64,000 nucleotides of DNA, from the NCBI GenBank assembly GCA_002841375.1, contig PGZO01000012.1, forward strand, positions 47,905-111,904. Direction: 5' to 3'. The notes under the pieces were generated by a model that was not told the origin of the DNA, did not search any database, and worked only from the letters and a program-made list of their open reading frames with translations. Made by a program: the position numbers and the translations under genes. The DNA is from Firmicutes bacterium HGW-Firmicutes-7 (GTDB lineage: Bacteria; Bacillota; Clostridia; Lachnospirales; Vallitaleaceae). This document shows positions 26,935 through 35,343 of this stretch, one piece after another. Numbering within the stretch: position 1 is the first letter of the stretch; every line of letters starts with the position of its first letter.

Positions 26935-27894
26935 ATGAGCGTATCAGTTATCGGATGTGGAAGATGGGGAACTTTTCTTGGATGGTATGCAAATAAAATT
27001 GGTCATGAAGTATTAATTTGGGGGAGAGAATCCTCATGCAATATGGCCAAATTAATTGAAACGAGAAAAAACGAGTATTTACAATTAAATGACGATGTTG
27101 TTCTTACAACTTCGCTTGAAGCGGCAATAAATTTTTCTGACTTTATAATCATTTCTATTAGTTCACAACAGCTTAGAACGATGTGTCAGAGGTTGAATGA
27201 ACTTGATCTTAATGGTAAGACAATAATTTTAGCTATGAAAGGAATTGAAGTGGATACAGGCTTTCGGCTGTCTCAAGTTCTTTTGAGTGAGATTAAGCAG
27301 CATATAAACGTTTCAATATGGGTTGGACCTGGACATACACAAGCATTCACTGAAGGAATTCCTAACTGCATGTTAATTAGTTCGACGAATATTGACATTT
27401 CAAAAAAAATTGTAGATGAATTTAGTAGCGAGCTTATAAGGCTTTATATTGGACAAGATATTATAGGAAATGAAATTGGAGCAGCAGCGAAGAATGTAAT
27501 TGGTATAGCAGCTGGAATGCTAGATGGTTTGAATTTTAGCAGTTTAAAAGGGGCACTAATGGCTAGAGGCTCAAGAGAAGTAGCTAGGTTAGTAAGAGCT
27601 ATGGGTGGAAATGAATTAACCGTATATGGCTTGAGTCATATTGGTGATTATGAAGCGACACTTTTCTCGGAGTTCAGTCACAATCGAAAATTTGGTGAAG
27701 ATTTTGTTAAAGGTGTAGAATTCAATAAGCTTGCTGAAGGCGTATCCACAGTAAAAGCATTACTCTTATTGGCGAAGAAGTGTTATGTTGATATGCCAAT
27801 ATGTAATGCAATATATTCAATATTATATAATAATGAAGATCCAAAGCAAGTGTTAAATGATTTGTTTCTGCGTCCAATAACGTTTGAATTTTAA
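26935..27894 (+). CDS. gpsA: NAD(P)-dependent glycerol-3-phosphate dehydrogenase family protein (GpsA-like)
   Basis: A 319-residue two-domain dehydrogenase. The N-terminal Rossmann motif is VIGCGRWGTFLGW, followed by AMKGIE and VGPGH. The C-terminal helical domain has the conserved Lys in GAAAKNVIGIAAG and the family block RGSREVARL, then GLSHIGDYEATLFS in place of the usual GLAGLGDLxxTC. The overall match is to sn-glycerol-3-phosphate dehydrogenase, which feeds phospholipid synthesis, but the substitutions make a divergent paralogue possible. TGGAGG precedes the ATG. A WYL regulator follows ten bases later. Confidence 0.8.
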   Translation: MSVSVIGCGRWGTFLGWYANKIGHEVLIWGRESSCNMAKLIETRKNEYLQLNDDVVLTTSLEAAINFSDFIIISISSQQLRTMCQRLNELDLNGKTIILAMKGIEVDTGFRLSQVLLSEIKQHINVSIWVGPGHTQAFTEGIPNCMLISSTNIDISKKIVDEFSSELIRLYIGQDIIGNEIGAAAKNVIGIAAGMLDGLNFSSLKGALMARGSREVARLVRAMGGNELTVYGLSHIGDYEATLFSEFSHNRKFGEDFVKGVEFNKLAEGVSTVKALLLLAKKCYVDMPICNAIYSILYNNEDPKQVLNDLFLRPITFEF

Positions 27895-27904
27895 GGTGAT
27901 CTAA

Positions 27905-28813
27905 ATGAAAATAAATCGGTTGCTTGAAATAACCATACTTTTAATGAATAAAAAAAGCATTACTGCAAAGGAATTAGCACATAGATTTCAGGTATCAACG
28001 CGGACGATTTATAGGGATATTGATGATTTGTCCTTGTCGGGCGTGCCGGTCTATGCAAATAAAGGTAAGGGTGGAGGCATTTCTTTGCTTGAAAGTTTTA
28101 CCTTAAATAAAACCCTACTGTCAGAGAAAGAAAGCGATAGTATATTTCTGGCGTTAAAAACCTTACAGGCTACTAGATATCCAGAGGTTGATCTCATACT
28201 CGACAAAATAAGTACAGTTTTTAAAAGAACCGAACCAATAGATTGGGTTCGAATAGACTTTTCTCCATGGGGAAGTAGACCAAATGAATACAATAAATTT
28301 GAAGAAATTAAAAAAGCAATACTTGAAGGCAAAATTATTTCCTGTGACTATGTTAATGCTGAAGGGGATAGGCGTCAAAGATATATCGAGCCTATGCAAT
28401 TAAGTTTTAAAGGGCAAAGTTGGTATTTGTGGGGTTATTGCAGAAGTAGATGTGAGTTTAGAGTGTTTAGAATTTCAAGAATAAAGAATGTACAAATAAT
28501 AGAAGAAGTTTTTGAAAGAAGAAAATATGAGACGACATATGATAAAAAACTAGAAGAACCTATAATGATGCTTGTGCCTTTAAGACTTAAATTTCAACCT
28601 CAAGCATTACATAGAATTTACGATGACTTTGATGACGACCTTATTACTAGATGTAGTGACGGCACCTGTGAAGTTAATATAACCTTTCCTGAAGATGAAT
28701 GGATTTATGGATATTTATTATCCTATGGTAGTATGCTGGAAGTATTAGCGCCTGAAACAATACGAGATGAAGTTAAAAGTAGGCTAGAAAATTGTTTGAA
28801 AAATTATGATTAA
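27905..28813 (+). CDS. YafY-type transcriptional regulator: HTH_11 plus WYL domain
   Basis: A 302-residue regulator. Residues 1-60 form a DeoR/HTH_11-type winged helix (AKELAHRFQVSTRTIYRDID); about 138-220 form a WYL domain (IEPMQLSFKGQSWYLWGYC); the C-terminal region is a WCX-type extension. WYL proteins respond to small molecules or nucleic acid ligands. It sits ten bases after the GpsA-like gene and just upstream of the GyrI-like gene, in front of which an inverted repeat lies (28817-28832), a candidate operator. AAGGTGAT precedes the ATG. Confidence 0.88.
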   Translation: MKINRLLEITILLMNKKSITAKELAHRFQVSTRTIYRDIDDLSLSGVPVYANKGKGGGISLLESFTLNKTLLSEKESDSIFLALKTLQATRYPEVDLILDKISTVFKRTEPIDWVRIDFSPWGSRPNEYNKFEEIKKAILEGKIISCDYVNAEGDRRQRYIEPMQLSFKGQSWYLWGYCRSRCEFRVFRISRIKNVQIIEEVFERRKYETTYDKKLEEPIMMLVPLRLKFQPQALHRIYDDFDDDLITRCSDGTCEVNITFPEDEWIYGYLLSYGSMLEVLAPETIRDEVKSRLENCLKNYD

Positions 28814-28816
28814 ATA

Positions 28817-28849
28817 TGACATACTGTTGTCAAACTTAAGAGATATAAT
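28817..28849 (+). promoter_or_regulatory. Inverted repeat and -10 box before the GyrI-like gene, candidate WYL-regulator operator
   Basis: TGACA (28817-28821), six bases, TGTCA (28828-28832): a perfect inverted repeat. TATAAT lies at 28844-28849, and the repeat covers where the -35 element would be (no good -35 is visible). The arrangement suggests a regulator-dependent promoter; the neighbouring WYL regulator is the obvious candidate. Confidence 0.45.
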
Positions 28850-28888
28850 AGTTTCATAATACTTAATATATTGAATGGAGGAGTTATT

Positions 28889-29347
28889 ATGAATTATGAG
28901 ATTATACTAGGTGAACAACAAAAACAAAACGTATTATCAATCAGAACCAAAACAAAGCTTGAAGAATTACCTACAATCATTGGTGAGGCATATGGTAAAA
29001 TAATGCAATACCTTAATGAGCTAGGATTAACACCTAATGAGGCACCTTTTACCGCATATTATAATCTGGATATGACAGATTTAGATGTTGAAATGGGTTT
29101 TCCTGTAGCAAATCAATTGCAAGGCAAAGATGATATAAAAGCTACTATTATATCTGCAGGAAGGTGTATTTCGTGTATGCACAAAGGACCTTATTCTCAA
29201 ATGGAAGCACCTTATATGGAGATGGAAAAATGGCTGCAAGAAAATGGTTATGAAGCCACAGGAATTTGTTATGAGTATTATTACAATTCACCAATGGACG
29301 TTGAAGAAAGTGAGCTGTTAACCAAAATTGTCATGCCATTGAAGTAA
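28889..29347 (+). CDS. GyrI-like / AraC effector-binding domain protein
   Basis: A 152-residue stand-alone GyrI-like domain: starting MNYEIILGEQQKQNVLSIRT, with the later block GRCISCMHKGPYSQMEAPYM and the C-terminal CYEYYYNSPMD, the usual pattern of SOUL/GyrI-like small-molecule-binding proteins. Such proteins bind hydrophobic compounds and sometimes hydrolyse them. GGAGGAG lies before the ATG at 28889. It follows the WYL regulator, with an operator-like palindrome between them, so the pair probably forms a small ligand-responsive unit. Confidence 0.82.
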   Translation: MNYEIILGEQQKQNVLSIRTKTKLEELPTIIGEAYGKIMQYLNELGLTPNEAPFTAYYNLDMTDLDVEMGFPVANQLQGKDDIKATIISAGRCISCMHKGPYSQMEAPYMEMEKWLQENGYEATGICYEYYYNSPMDVEESELLTKIVMPLK

Positions 29348-29353
29348 TAAAAA

Positions 29354-29425
29354 GCAAATTATTCTTCGCGACTATTTGCGGTTACGAGCTCGTAGCGAAT
29401 GCGAATGGCGAGTATCCTTTGACTT
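29354..29425 (+). repeat. Dispersed ~72-bp element, copy A
   Basis: It aligns with 38176-38246 over nearly its full length with scattered mismatches and small gaps, including GCGGTTACGAGCT against TCGGTTGCGAGCT, and a shared TTGACTT end. Copy A contains the perfect palindrome TACGAGCTCGTA (29383-29394) and a GCAAAT/ATTTGC inverted repeat. Both copies sit directly at gene ends. Confidence 0.55.
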
Positions 29426-29538
29426 AATAATTTATACTTACCTAAGATTTCCTTGAAAAGCATTAGTAAATAGTGTAGTATTAATAAATGAGTTATAATT
29501 ACTCAAGTATAGGAGATTAGTCATAGGAGAAAAAAACA

Positions 29539-30297
29539 ATGGATAATAATGTAATAGCAAAAGTAGGAAATATTGAAATTACGAAACAGCATATGATCAA
29601 TATTATAAGAAGTTTACCACAACAACAAGCAATGGAAGTATCAACCCAAGCGGGTGCTAAGAGATTACTGGACGAAATGATAGCTGGCGAATTACTATAT
29701 TTAGATGCATTAGATCATAATGTCCAAGAGGAAGATGAGTTTAAGACAACGTTAGAAGAAGCTACACATGGCTTGCTACAGCGTTATGCCATTCAAAAGT
29801 TGCTTCAAAATATTACGGCAACTGATGAAGAAGTTCAACTTTACTATGAAAAGAATAAAAACAAATTCATTAGCTCTGATCAATTAAAAGCAAGACATAT
29901 ATTAGTAGAAAAAGAATCAGAAGCAAAAAAAATCAAGGGTGAAATTGAAGGCGGCTTAGATTTTTCAGAAGCAGCACAAAAATATTCAACTTGTCCATCA
30001 AAAGAAAAGGGTGGAGATTTAGGGCTTTTTGAAAAAGGAAGAATGGTACCTGAATTCGAAGAGGTTGCCTTTGCTCTTGAGGTTGGAGAACTTAGTGATT
30101 TAGTAAAAACTTCCTTTGGTTATCACCTGATCATGGTTGACGAAAAGATAGCAGCAGGTGAAAAAACATTTGAAGAGGTTGCTAGCCAACTTAATCAAAT
30201 GGTAGTCCAAGAAAAGCAAGGTGAAGTATACGACGCGAAACTTACTGAATTAAAAGCAAAATATGTTGTAGAAGTAAATGAAGAAGCAATAAAATAA
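29539..30297 (+). CDS. Parvulin-type peptidyl-prolyl isomerase (PpiC domain), apparently cytoplasmic
   Basis: A 252-residue protein with an N-terminal SurA/PrsA-like helical chaperone part (about residues 1-115) and one parvulin domain (about 115-210; ARHILVEKESEAKKI, GGDLGLFEKGRMVPEFEEVAF, TSFGYHLIMVD). No signal peptide or lipobox is visible, unlike PrsA, so it is probably cytoplasmic. It assists folding by isomerising proline bonds. GGAG lies before the ATG, and a terminator follows, so it is monocistronic. Confidence 0.9.
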   Translation: MDNNVIAKVGNIEITKQHMINIIRSLPQQQAMEVSTQAGAKRLLDEMIAGELLYLDALDHNVQEEDEFKTTLEEATHGLLQRYAIQKLLQNITATDEEVQLYYEKNKNKFISSDQLKARHILVEKESEAKKIKGEIEGGLDFSEAAQKYSTCPSKEKGGDLGLFEKGRMVPEFEEVAFALEVGELSDLVKTSFGYHLIMVDEKIAAGEKTFEEVASQLNQMVVQEKQGEVYDAKLTELKAKYVVEVNEEAIK

Positions 30298-30313
30298 ATA
30301 GGGTAAGGAAAAC

Positions 30314-30358
30314 AAGTATCAAGAAGGTAATTATTATTACCTTTTTGATGCTTTTTTT
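30314..30358 (+). terminator. Intrinsic terminator after the PpiC gene
   Basis: Near-perfect 18-bp stem (30314-30331 with 30336-30353), a four-base loop, and a T-run to 30358. Confidence 0.88.
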
Positions 30359-30369
30359 ATTACGGTCAA

Positions 30370-30398
30370 TTGCTACAAATTAACTCTCGTGGTATAAT
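30370..30398 (+). promoter_or_regulatory. SigA-type promoter for the murB-rapZ-yvcK-whiA-crh operon
   Basis: TTGCTA at 30370-30375, a 17-base spacer and a perfect TATAAT at 30393-30398, right after the terminator of the previous gene. Confidence 0.65.
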
Positions 30399-30516
30399 CT
30401 AATTAAGATATTAAAAAGCTCGCTTCTAATGAGGGGCATATTTGGAATCATAAGTAGTATAAACTAATAAGATAGGTTATAAGCCTATATATGATTTATA
30501 GAATTGGAGTTAAAGC

Positions 30517-31437
30517 GTGAATAATAACGAAATATATAATAAATTGAGAAATGTCTTAAGTGAAAAGGAAATATTAAGAGATGAACCAATGAAGGTTCAT
30601 ACATCGTTTAAAATTGGTGGACCAGCTGATTTTTTTGTTGTACCTACTTGCGTTGAAAGTCTTGTAAGCACCATTAAGCTTTGTTCAAAAGAAAAAATAC
30701 CTTATTATATTATTGGGAATGGAAGTAATCTTTTAGTTTCAGATAAAGGTTTTCGTGGTGTCATTGTGCAAATATATAAAAATTTTAACGAGGTGAGAAT
30801 TGTTGGTGATAGAGTATCTGCTCAAGCAGGTGTATTATTATCTAAACTATCAAAACAAATTTATGAAGCAAGCCTTGAAGGATTTGAATTTGCATCTGGC
30901 ATACCTGGAACATTAGGTGGTGCTGTTTTTATGAATGCAGGTGCTTATGGTGGTGAAATGAAGCATATTCTTGAAGACGTCACAGTGATTACACACCAAG
31001 GAGATTTAATTAACTTACCAAAAGAAGCATTAGCATTAGACTATCGAAGCAGTATATTGCAACAAGAAGACTATGTGGCAATTAGTGCGACCTTAAAGTT
31101 GAAAAAAGGGGATCAAGCGTTCATTAAAAGTACATTAGAGCAACTTAGCCATAAGCGTAAAACAAGACAACCCCTTGAAATTCCCAGTGCAGGGAGCACC
31201 TTTAAAAGACCAGAGGGTTATTATGCAGGGAAGCTTATAATGGATTCAGGATTAAAAGGCTATTCAATAGGGGGTGCTCAAGTTTCAGAAAAGCATTGTG
31301 GGTTTGTAGTGAATAAAGGAAATGCCACAGCAAAAGACGTTATTTTACTTATGGAGCACATTCGATTGATTGTTAAAGAGAAGTTTGGGGTAGAATTAGA
31401 ACCTGAAGTCAAGTTGCTTGGTCAAGCGGATGAATAA
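30517..31437 (+). CDS. murB: UDP-N-acetylenolpyruvoylglucosamine reductase MurB
   Basis: A 306-residue FAD enzyme, normal length, making UDP-N-acetylmuramate. FAD-binding blocks: HTSFKIGGPADFF, IIGNGSNLLVSDKGFRGV and GIPGTLGGAVFMNAGAYGGE. The C-terminal domain carries SAGSTFKRPEG and GLKGYSIGGAQVSEKH. GTG start with TTGGAG upstream. It leads murB-rapZ-yvcK-whiA-crh, an order common in clostridia, linking wall synthesis to carbon-flux control. Confidence 0.96.
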   Translation: MNNNEIYNKLRNVLSEKEILRDEPMKVHTSFKIGGPADFFVVPTCVESLVSTIKLCSKEKIPYYIIGNGSNLLVSDKGFRGVIVQIYKNFNEVRIVGDRVSAQAGVLLSKLSKQIYEASLEGFEFASGIPGTLGGAVFMNAGAYGGEMKHILEDVTVITHQGDLINLPKEALALDYRSSILQQEDYVAISATLKLKKGDQAFIKSTLEQLSHKRKTRQPLEIPSAGSTFKRPEGYYAGKLIMDSGLKGYSIGGAQVSEKHCGFVVNKGNATAKDVILLMEHIRLIVKEKFGVELEPEVKLLGQADE

Positions 31438-31484
31438 CGCAGTTAAAAGCGCTTAAGAATAAGGAATAAGAAAGGATGAGGCAT

Positions 31485-32357
31485 ATGCAATTTACAGTAG
31501 TTACAGGAATGTCAGGTGCAGGTAAAAGTACTGTTTTAAAAATTCTTGAAGACATGGGATTTTTTTGTGTAGATAATTTGCCTCCAATACTAATTAAAAA
31601 GTTTGCAGAAATTTGTTTTAGTCCAGATTCAGGTATTAATAAGGTTGCTTTAGGAATTGATATTAGAGGTGGCAATCTTTTTTCAGAGCTCTTTACAATA
31701 ATAGGAGAAATTAATCAAAGTGGATACAATATTGATCTTATTTTTTTAGATGCCAATGATGATGTTTTAGTGAAAAGATATAAGGAAACAAGGCGTAAAC
31801 ATCCACTAGTTGTAAACGGAAGAATACAAGATGGTATAAAACTAGAAAGAGGAATGCTTATCGAAGCAAAGGAACGAGCGAAATATATCATTGATACGAG
31901 TAATTTATTGACAAGGGAATTAAAGGAAGAAATTATTAAAATTTTTACTGAGGGAAAAGTGTATGAGAATTTAATAATTACAATATTATCCTTTGGTTTT
32001 AAATATGGAATTCCTTCTGATTCTGATTTGGTTTTTGATGTAAGGTTTATACCGAATCCATTTTATATTTCGGAGTTAAAGGCAAAAACTGGAAATGATC
32101 AAGTTATTAAAGACTATGTTATGGGATGGGATGTCACAAAGAAATTTCTTGAAAAACTTGAAGACATGATTAGTTTCCTATTACCGAATTATATAAAAGA
32201 GGGCAAGAATCAATTGGTTATTAGCATAGGCTGTACAGGTGGAAAGCATCGATCTGTTACAATGGCGAATGCGTTATATGAAAACTTACAAGCCAAAGAG
32301 TACAGTGTGAATATACATCATAGAGATATTGCAAAAGATGCAAGACGTGGAAAATAA
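31485..32357 (+). CDS. rapZ: RapZ/YvcJ nucleotide-binding protein
   Basis: A 290-residue protein with an N-terminal P-loop (GMSGAGKST, about residues 8-16) and the C-terminal RapZ domain ending in [12 protein letters not shown]. In E. coli RapZ is an RNase adaptor sensing glucosamine 6-phosphate; in B. subtilis YvcJ binds and hydrolyses nucleotides and affects competence. I prefer the ATG at 31485, eight bases after AGGA, over an in-frame ATG at 31476. It is followed by yvcK. Confidence 0.94.
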   Translation: MQFTVVTGMSGAGKSTVLKILEDMGFFCVDNLPPILIKKFAEICFSPDSGINKVALGIDIRGGNLFSELFTIIGEINQSGYNIDLIFLDANDDVLVKRYKETRRKHPLVVNGRIQDGIKLERGMLIEAKERAKYIIDTSNLLTRELKEEIIKIFTEGKVYENLIITILSFGFKYGIPSDSDLVFDVRFIPNPFYISELKAKTGNDQVIKDYVMGWDVTKKFLEKLEDMISFLLPNYIKEGKNQLVISIGCTGGKHRSVTMANALYENLQAKEYSVNIHHRDIAKDARRGK

Positions 32358-32378
32358 TATGAGGGGTATGAAAATCCT

Positions 32379-33335
32379 ATGAGTATGAACGATCATCATA
32401 TAGTATGTATTGGTGGAGGAACAGGTCTATCAACTATGTTGAGAGGATTAAAGGAACACACTGATAATTTGACAGCTATTGTAACGGTTGCTGACAATGG
32501 TGGTGGATCAGGAATCCTTAGAAGAGAACTTAATATTCTTCCACCTGGAGATATAAGAAATTGTATTCTTGCTTTAGCAGAAACCGAGTCTTTGATGAAA
32601 CAAGTGTTAGGCTATCGTTTTACAGAAGGTAGTCTGGAAGGACAAAACCTTGGAAATTTGTTTATTGCAGCTTTAAATAACATTTTAGGTAGTTTTGAGT
32701 TAGCTGTAGAAAAATTTAATGAGGTATTAGCTGTGAAAGGAAGAGTCATTCCAGTAACGGTCGAGAATATTCAATTATGCGCTTTATTTGATGATGGAAC
32801 GATTACTACTGGTGAAACTGAAATTGTAGAGCATAGTAAAATGGGAAATAAAGCCATCCAGAAAGTGTATCTGGAACCAGAAACACCAAAGGCTTATAAT
32901 AAAGCTATAGAGGCTTTAGAGACTGCGAATACTATTGTTCTGGGACCAGGAAGCTTATATACGAGCATTATTCCTAATTTATTAGTTTGTGGAATAAGCG
33001 AGGCGATTCAACGCTCCACAGCCAAGATTGTATATGTTAGCAATATTATGACCCAGCCAGGAGAAACAGACTACTATACCTTGAAAAAGCATATCGATGT
33101 TATTGAAGAATATTTAGGAAAACACATAATTAATTATATAATTGTTAATGATAAAGAAATCAATGAAGAAATACTTTCGTTATACGAAGAAGATGGCGCG
33201 CAACAAGTAATAGTTGATATAATAACAGATGGCAACATAAAAGTTGTAAGAAGTTCTCTTGCAAAAATTAATACAGAGGATTACTACATAAGACATAATT
33301 CCGAAGAATTAGCTAAAGTAATAATTAACCTATAG
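32379..33335 (+). CDS. yvcK: Gluconeogenesis factor YvcK (CofD-like UDP-sugar-binding protein)
   Basis: A 318-residue protein of the YvcK/CofD-like family. It opens with the nucleotide-binding block IVCIGGGTGLSTMLRGL and VTVADNGGGSGILRRE, and later has GPGSLYTSIIPNLLV. In Bacillus YvcK is needed for growth on gluconeogenic carbon sources, localises in a helix-like pattern and binds UDP-sugars. GAGGGG is 12 bases from the first ATG; a second ATG at 32385 is possible. It is part of the rapZ-yvcK-whiA-crh block. Confidence 0.94.
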   Translation: MSMNDHHIVCIGGGTGLSTMLRGLKEHTDNLTAIVTVADNGGGSGILRRELNILPPGDIRNCILALAETESLMKQVLGYRFTEGSLEGQNLGNLFIAALNNILGSFELAVEKFNEVLAVKGRVIPVTVENIQLCALFDDGTITTGETEIVEHSKMGNKAIQKVYLEPETPKAYNKAIEALETANTIVLGPGSLYTSIIPNLLVCGISEAIQRSTAKIVYVSNIMTQPGETDYYTLKKHIDVIEEYLGKHIINYIIVNDKEINEEILSLYEEDGAQQVIVDIITDGNIKVVRSSLAKINTEDYYIRHNSEELAKVIINL

Positions 33336-33350
33336 AATGGAAGTGGTTAT

Positions 33351-34298
33351 GTGTCTTTTTCAACAAGAGTAAAAGAAGAATTGTCAAGGCATATTGGTAG
33401 TGGAAGGCATTGCAAAATTGCTGAGATTGCGGCGATTATTAATATGTGTGGTAAGATTAAGCAAGATGCAAATGGTGATATAAGCATAAAGGTACAAACC
33501 GAAAATGCCGCCGTTGCAAGAAAATACTTTACAATTATTAAAAAAACCTTTAATATTAATGTGGAAGTACTTATTAGACGTAATAGTTATTTAAAAAAAA
33601 ACCGAGTATATATCATGTATTTAACCAATAATATTATGGCTAGAAAGGTCTTAAAGGCTACAAAGCTTATTGATATTAACGAGGATCAGGTTGTAATTTT
33701 TCATAGAATACATCCATTGGTGGTTCAAAGCGTTTGTTGTAAAAGAGCATACATTAGAGGGGCGTTTCTAGCTAGTGGCTCCATGAGCGATCCTGAGAAA
33801 ACCTATCACTTAGAGTTTGTAAATTTACATAAAAAACATAGCCAAGAGCTGATGGAATTGATTAACTCTTTTGAAATGGATGCAAAGATTGTTGAACGAA
33901 AAAAATATTTTGTTGTTTATTTAAAAGAAGGAACACAGATTGTTGATTTACTCAATATTATGGAAGGGCATATTGCGTTGATGGAACTTGAGAACTTGAG
34001 AATTCTCAAGGAAATGAGGAATAATGTTAACCGTATAGTGAACTGTGAAACTGCTAATCTTAATAAAACTGTATCTGCTTCTGTAAGACAAATAGAGGAT
34101 ATTGAGTATATAGAGGCTACGATTGGACTAAGCAGTATTCCGGACCCGTTAGAGGATATGGCAAAACTTAGACTGATATATAGAGATGCTACTTTAAAAG
34201 AGCTTGGTACTATGTTAGACCCACCTGTAGGTAAATCAGGTGTCAACCATAGGCTTAGAAAAATAAGTGAAATTGCAGAGAAACTTAGAGATAATTAA
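33351..34298 (+). CDS. whiA: DNA-binding protein WhiA
   Basis: A 315-residue protein: N-terminal degenerate LAGLIDADG homing-endonuclease-like fold (about 1-220, with KRAYIRGAFLASGSM) and a C-terminal HTH (about 225-310; DPLEDMAKLRLIYRDATLKELG ... GKSGVNHRLRKI). WhiA is a sporulation regulator in Streptomyces and affects cell division and chromosome segregation in Bacillus. GTG start with GGAAGTGG upstream, 15 bases after yvcK. Confidence 0.95.
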   Translation: MSFSTRVKEELSRHIGSGRHCKIAEIAAIINMCGKIKQDANGDISIKVQTENAAVARKYFTIIKKTFNINVEVLIRRNSYLKKNRVYIMYLTNNIMARKVLKATKLIDINEDQVVIFHRIHPLVVQSVCCKRAYIRGAFLASGSMSDPEKTYHLEFVNLHKKHSQELMELINSFEMDAKIVERKKYFVVYLKEGTQIVDLLNIMEGHIALMELENLRILKEMRNNVNRIVNCETANLNKTVSASVRQIEDIEYIEATIGLSSIPDPLEDMAKLRLIYRDATLKELGTMLDPPVGKSGVNHRLRKISEIAEKLRDN

Positions 34299-34309
34299 AG
34301 GAGGACAAG

Positions 34310-34567
34310 ATGGTATCAAAAGAAATTACTGTAAAAATTGCTTCGGGCTTCGAATCCAGACCAGTTGCTTTGTTTGTGCAGGTAGCTAGTCAATTTAAAA
34401 GCAATATCTATGTATCCCTTGAAGAAAAAAAGGTAAATGCTAAGAGTATTATGGGAATGATGTCATTAGGTGTGCTAGAAGGTGAATCTTTAATCATTAT
34501 CGCAGATGGGGAAGATGAAATTAAGGCTATTGAAGAACTGGAAAATTATTTAACTGAAACTGAATAG
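34310..34567 (+). CDS. crh: Crh-like HPr paralogue lacking the phospho-histidine
   Basis: An 85-residue HPr fold. At the active-site position 15 it has Glu (GFESRP) where HPr has His, so it cannot take part in PTS phosphotransfer. Ser46 is kept in its normal context (NAKSIMG), so HPr kinase could phosphorylate it. This is the pattern of Bacillus Crh (Gln15, Ser46), a CcpA corepressor, and the position after rapZ-yvcK-whiA is the same as that of B. subtilis crh. AGGAGG precedes the ATG. A terminator follows. Confidence 0.9.
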   Translation: MVSKEITVKIASGFESRPVALFVQVASQFKSNIYVSLEEKKVNAKSIMGMMSLGVLEGESLIIIADGEDEIKAIEELENYLTETE

Positions 34568-34596
34568 TTTTATATAGGTGAGATTTATTTGACTAT

Positions 34597-34668
34597 GGGG
34601 CGTTTCTCCAATACAAGCAGAACATGAATTGTACTTGCCTTGAATTGGAAAAGCGTCCCTTTTGTTTT
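34597..34668 (+). terminator. Intrinsic terminator of the murB-crh operon
   Basis: A 16-bp imperfect stem (34597-34612 with 34644-34659), an internal 31-base arm with its own partial pairing, then TTTTGTTTT. Confidence 0.7.
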
Positions 34669-34716
34669 ACAATAACAAACTCTTAGAAGTTGCTAAAAAC
34701 TTACAAAAATACCCCG

Positions 34717-34745
34717 TTGTTAATAGATGTTCTATAAAGTAAAAT
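34717..34745 (+). promoter_or_regulatory. Likely promoter of the gerM-rph-rdgB operon
   Basis: TTGTTA at 34717-34722, a 17-base spacer and TAAAAT at 34740-34745, about 50 bases before the gerM-like start. Confidence 0.5.
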
Positions 34746-34797
34746 ATTACTAAATAGATAAGTGAATGAACACTATAATAAGAGGGGTAGGATAAAA

Positions 34798-35343
34798 ATG
34801 TATTGTAGAATAATTGAAGTGTTATGTGGTTTATTAATTATTTGCCAGCTAAATTTCATATATTCAGGTTATGAAAGTATAGGGCTTAATGAAAATGTTG
34901 GAATTGGTTTAATAAAAAGTGTAGAAATAGCAAAAATAATTGGCATTGAGAATGTTGGTGGAGTAATAAATGTAATTGAAGAAAGCAATAAGAAAGTCGA
35001 GAAATCTTATGAAATTATACAACAACAAAACATTAAAGAGGTTTATGAAATCTTAATGGAAACACAGAATTTCTATGTAATACCTGAAGGAAGTATTCTA
35101 AATAAGGTTGTTGTATTAGAGGATGAAGTATTTCTGGATTTCTCTAAGGAGTTGTTAAATTATGGTGGTAATCGTTGGGAAGAGGAGTTGGTAAAGATAC
35201 TACTTGATACTGCATTTTCCTTTGAAAACATTAACTATGTAACCGTTGCAATTGATGGCGAAATTAAAAATCTTGTTGAAGGAACTATTATAAATAGGTA
35301 TACTAGAGAAAACTGGATGAAAGGGAATGATGATAATGAATGA
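34798..35343 (+). CDS. gerM: GerMN-domain protein, GerM-like
   Basis: A 181-residue exported protein. Residues 1-25 form a hydrophobic signal or anchor; about 95-170 form one GerMN domain ([20 protein letters not shown] ... [11 protein letters not shown]). GerM of B. subtilis acts in the sporangium envelope and germination and has two GerMN copies in a longer protein; this one has a single copy, so it is a short form. The order gerM-rph-rdgB-yfcE matches B. subtilis. The ATG at 34798 follows AGGGGTAGGA. Its last bases overlap rph. Confidence 0.78.
   Translation: MYCRIIEVLCGLLIICQLNFIYSGYESIGLNENVGIGLIKSVEIAKIIGIENVGGVINVIEESNKKVEKSYEIIQQQNIKEVYEILMETQNFYVIPEGSILNKVVVLEDEVFLDFSKELLNYGGNRWEEELVKILLDTAFSFENINYVTVAIDGEIKNLVEGTIINRYTRENWMKGNDDNE

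Noticed and set aside
33917..34246. 109-codon open frame on the minus strand
   Set aside because: Antisense to whiA; no start signal or family match.
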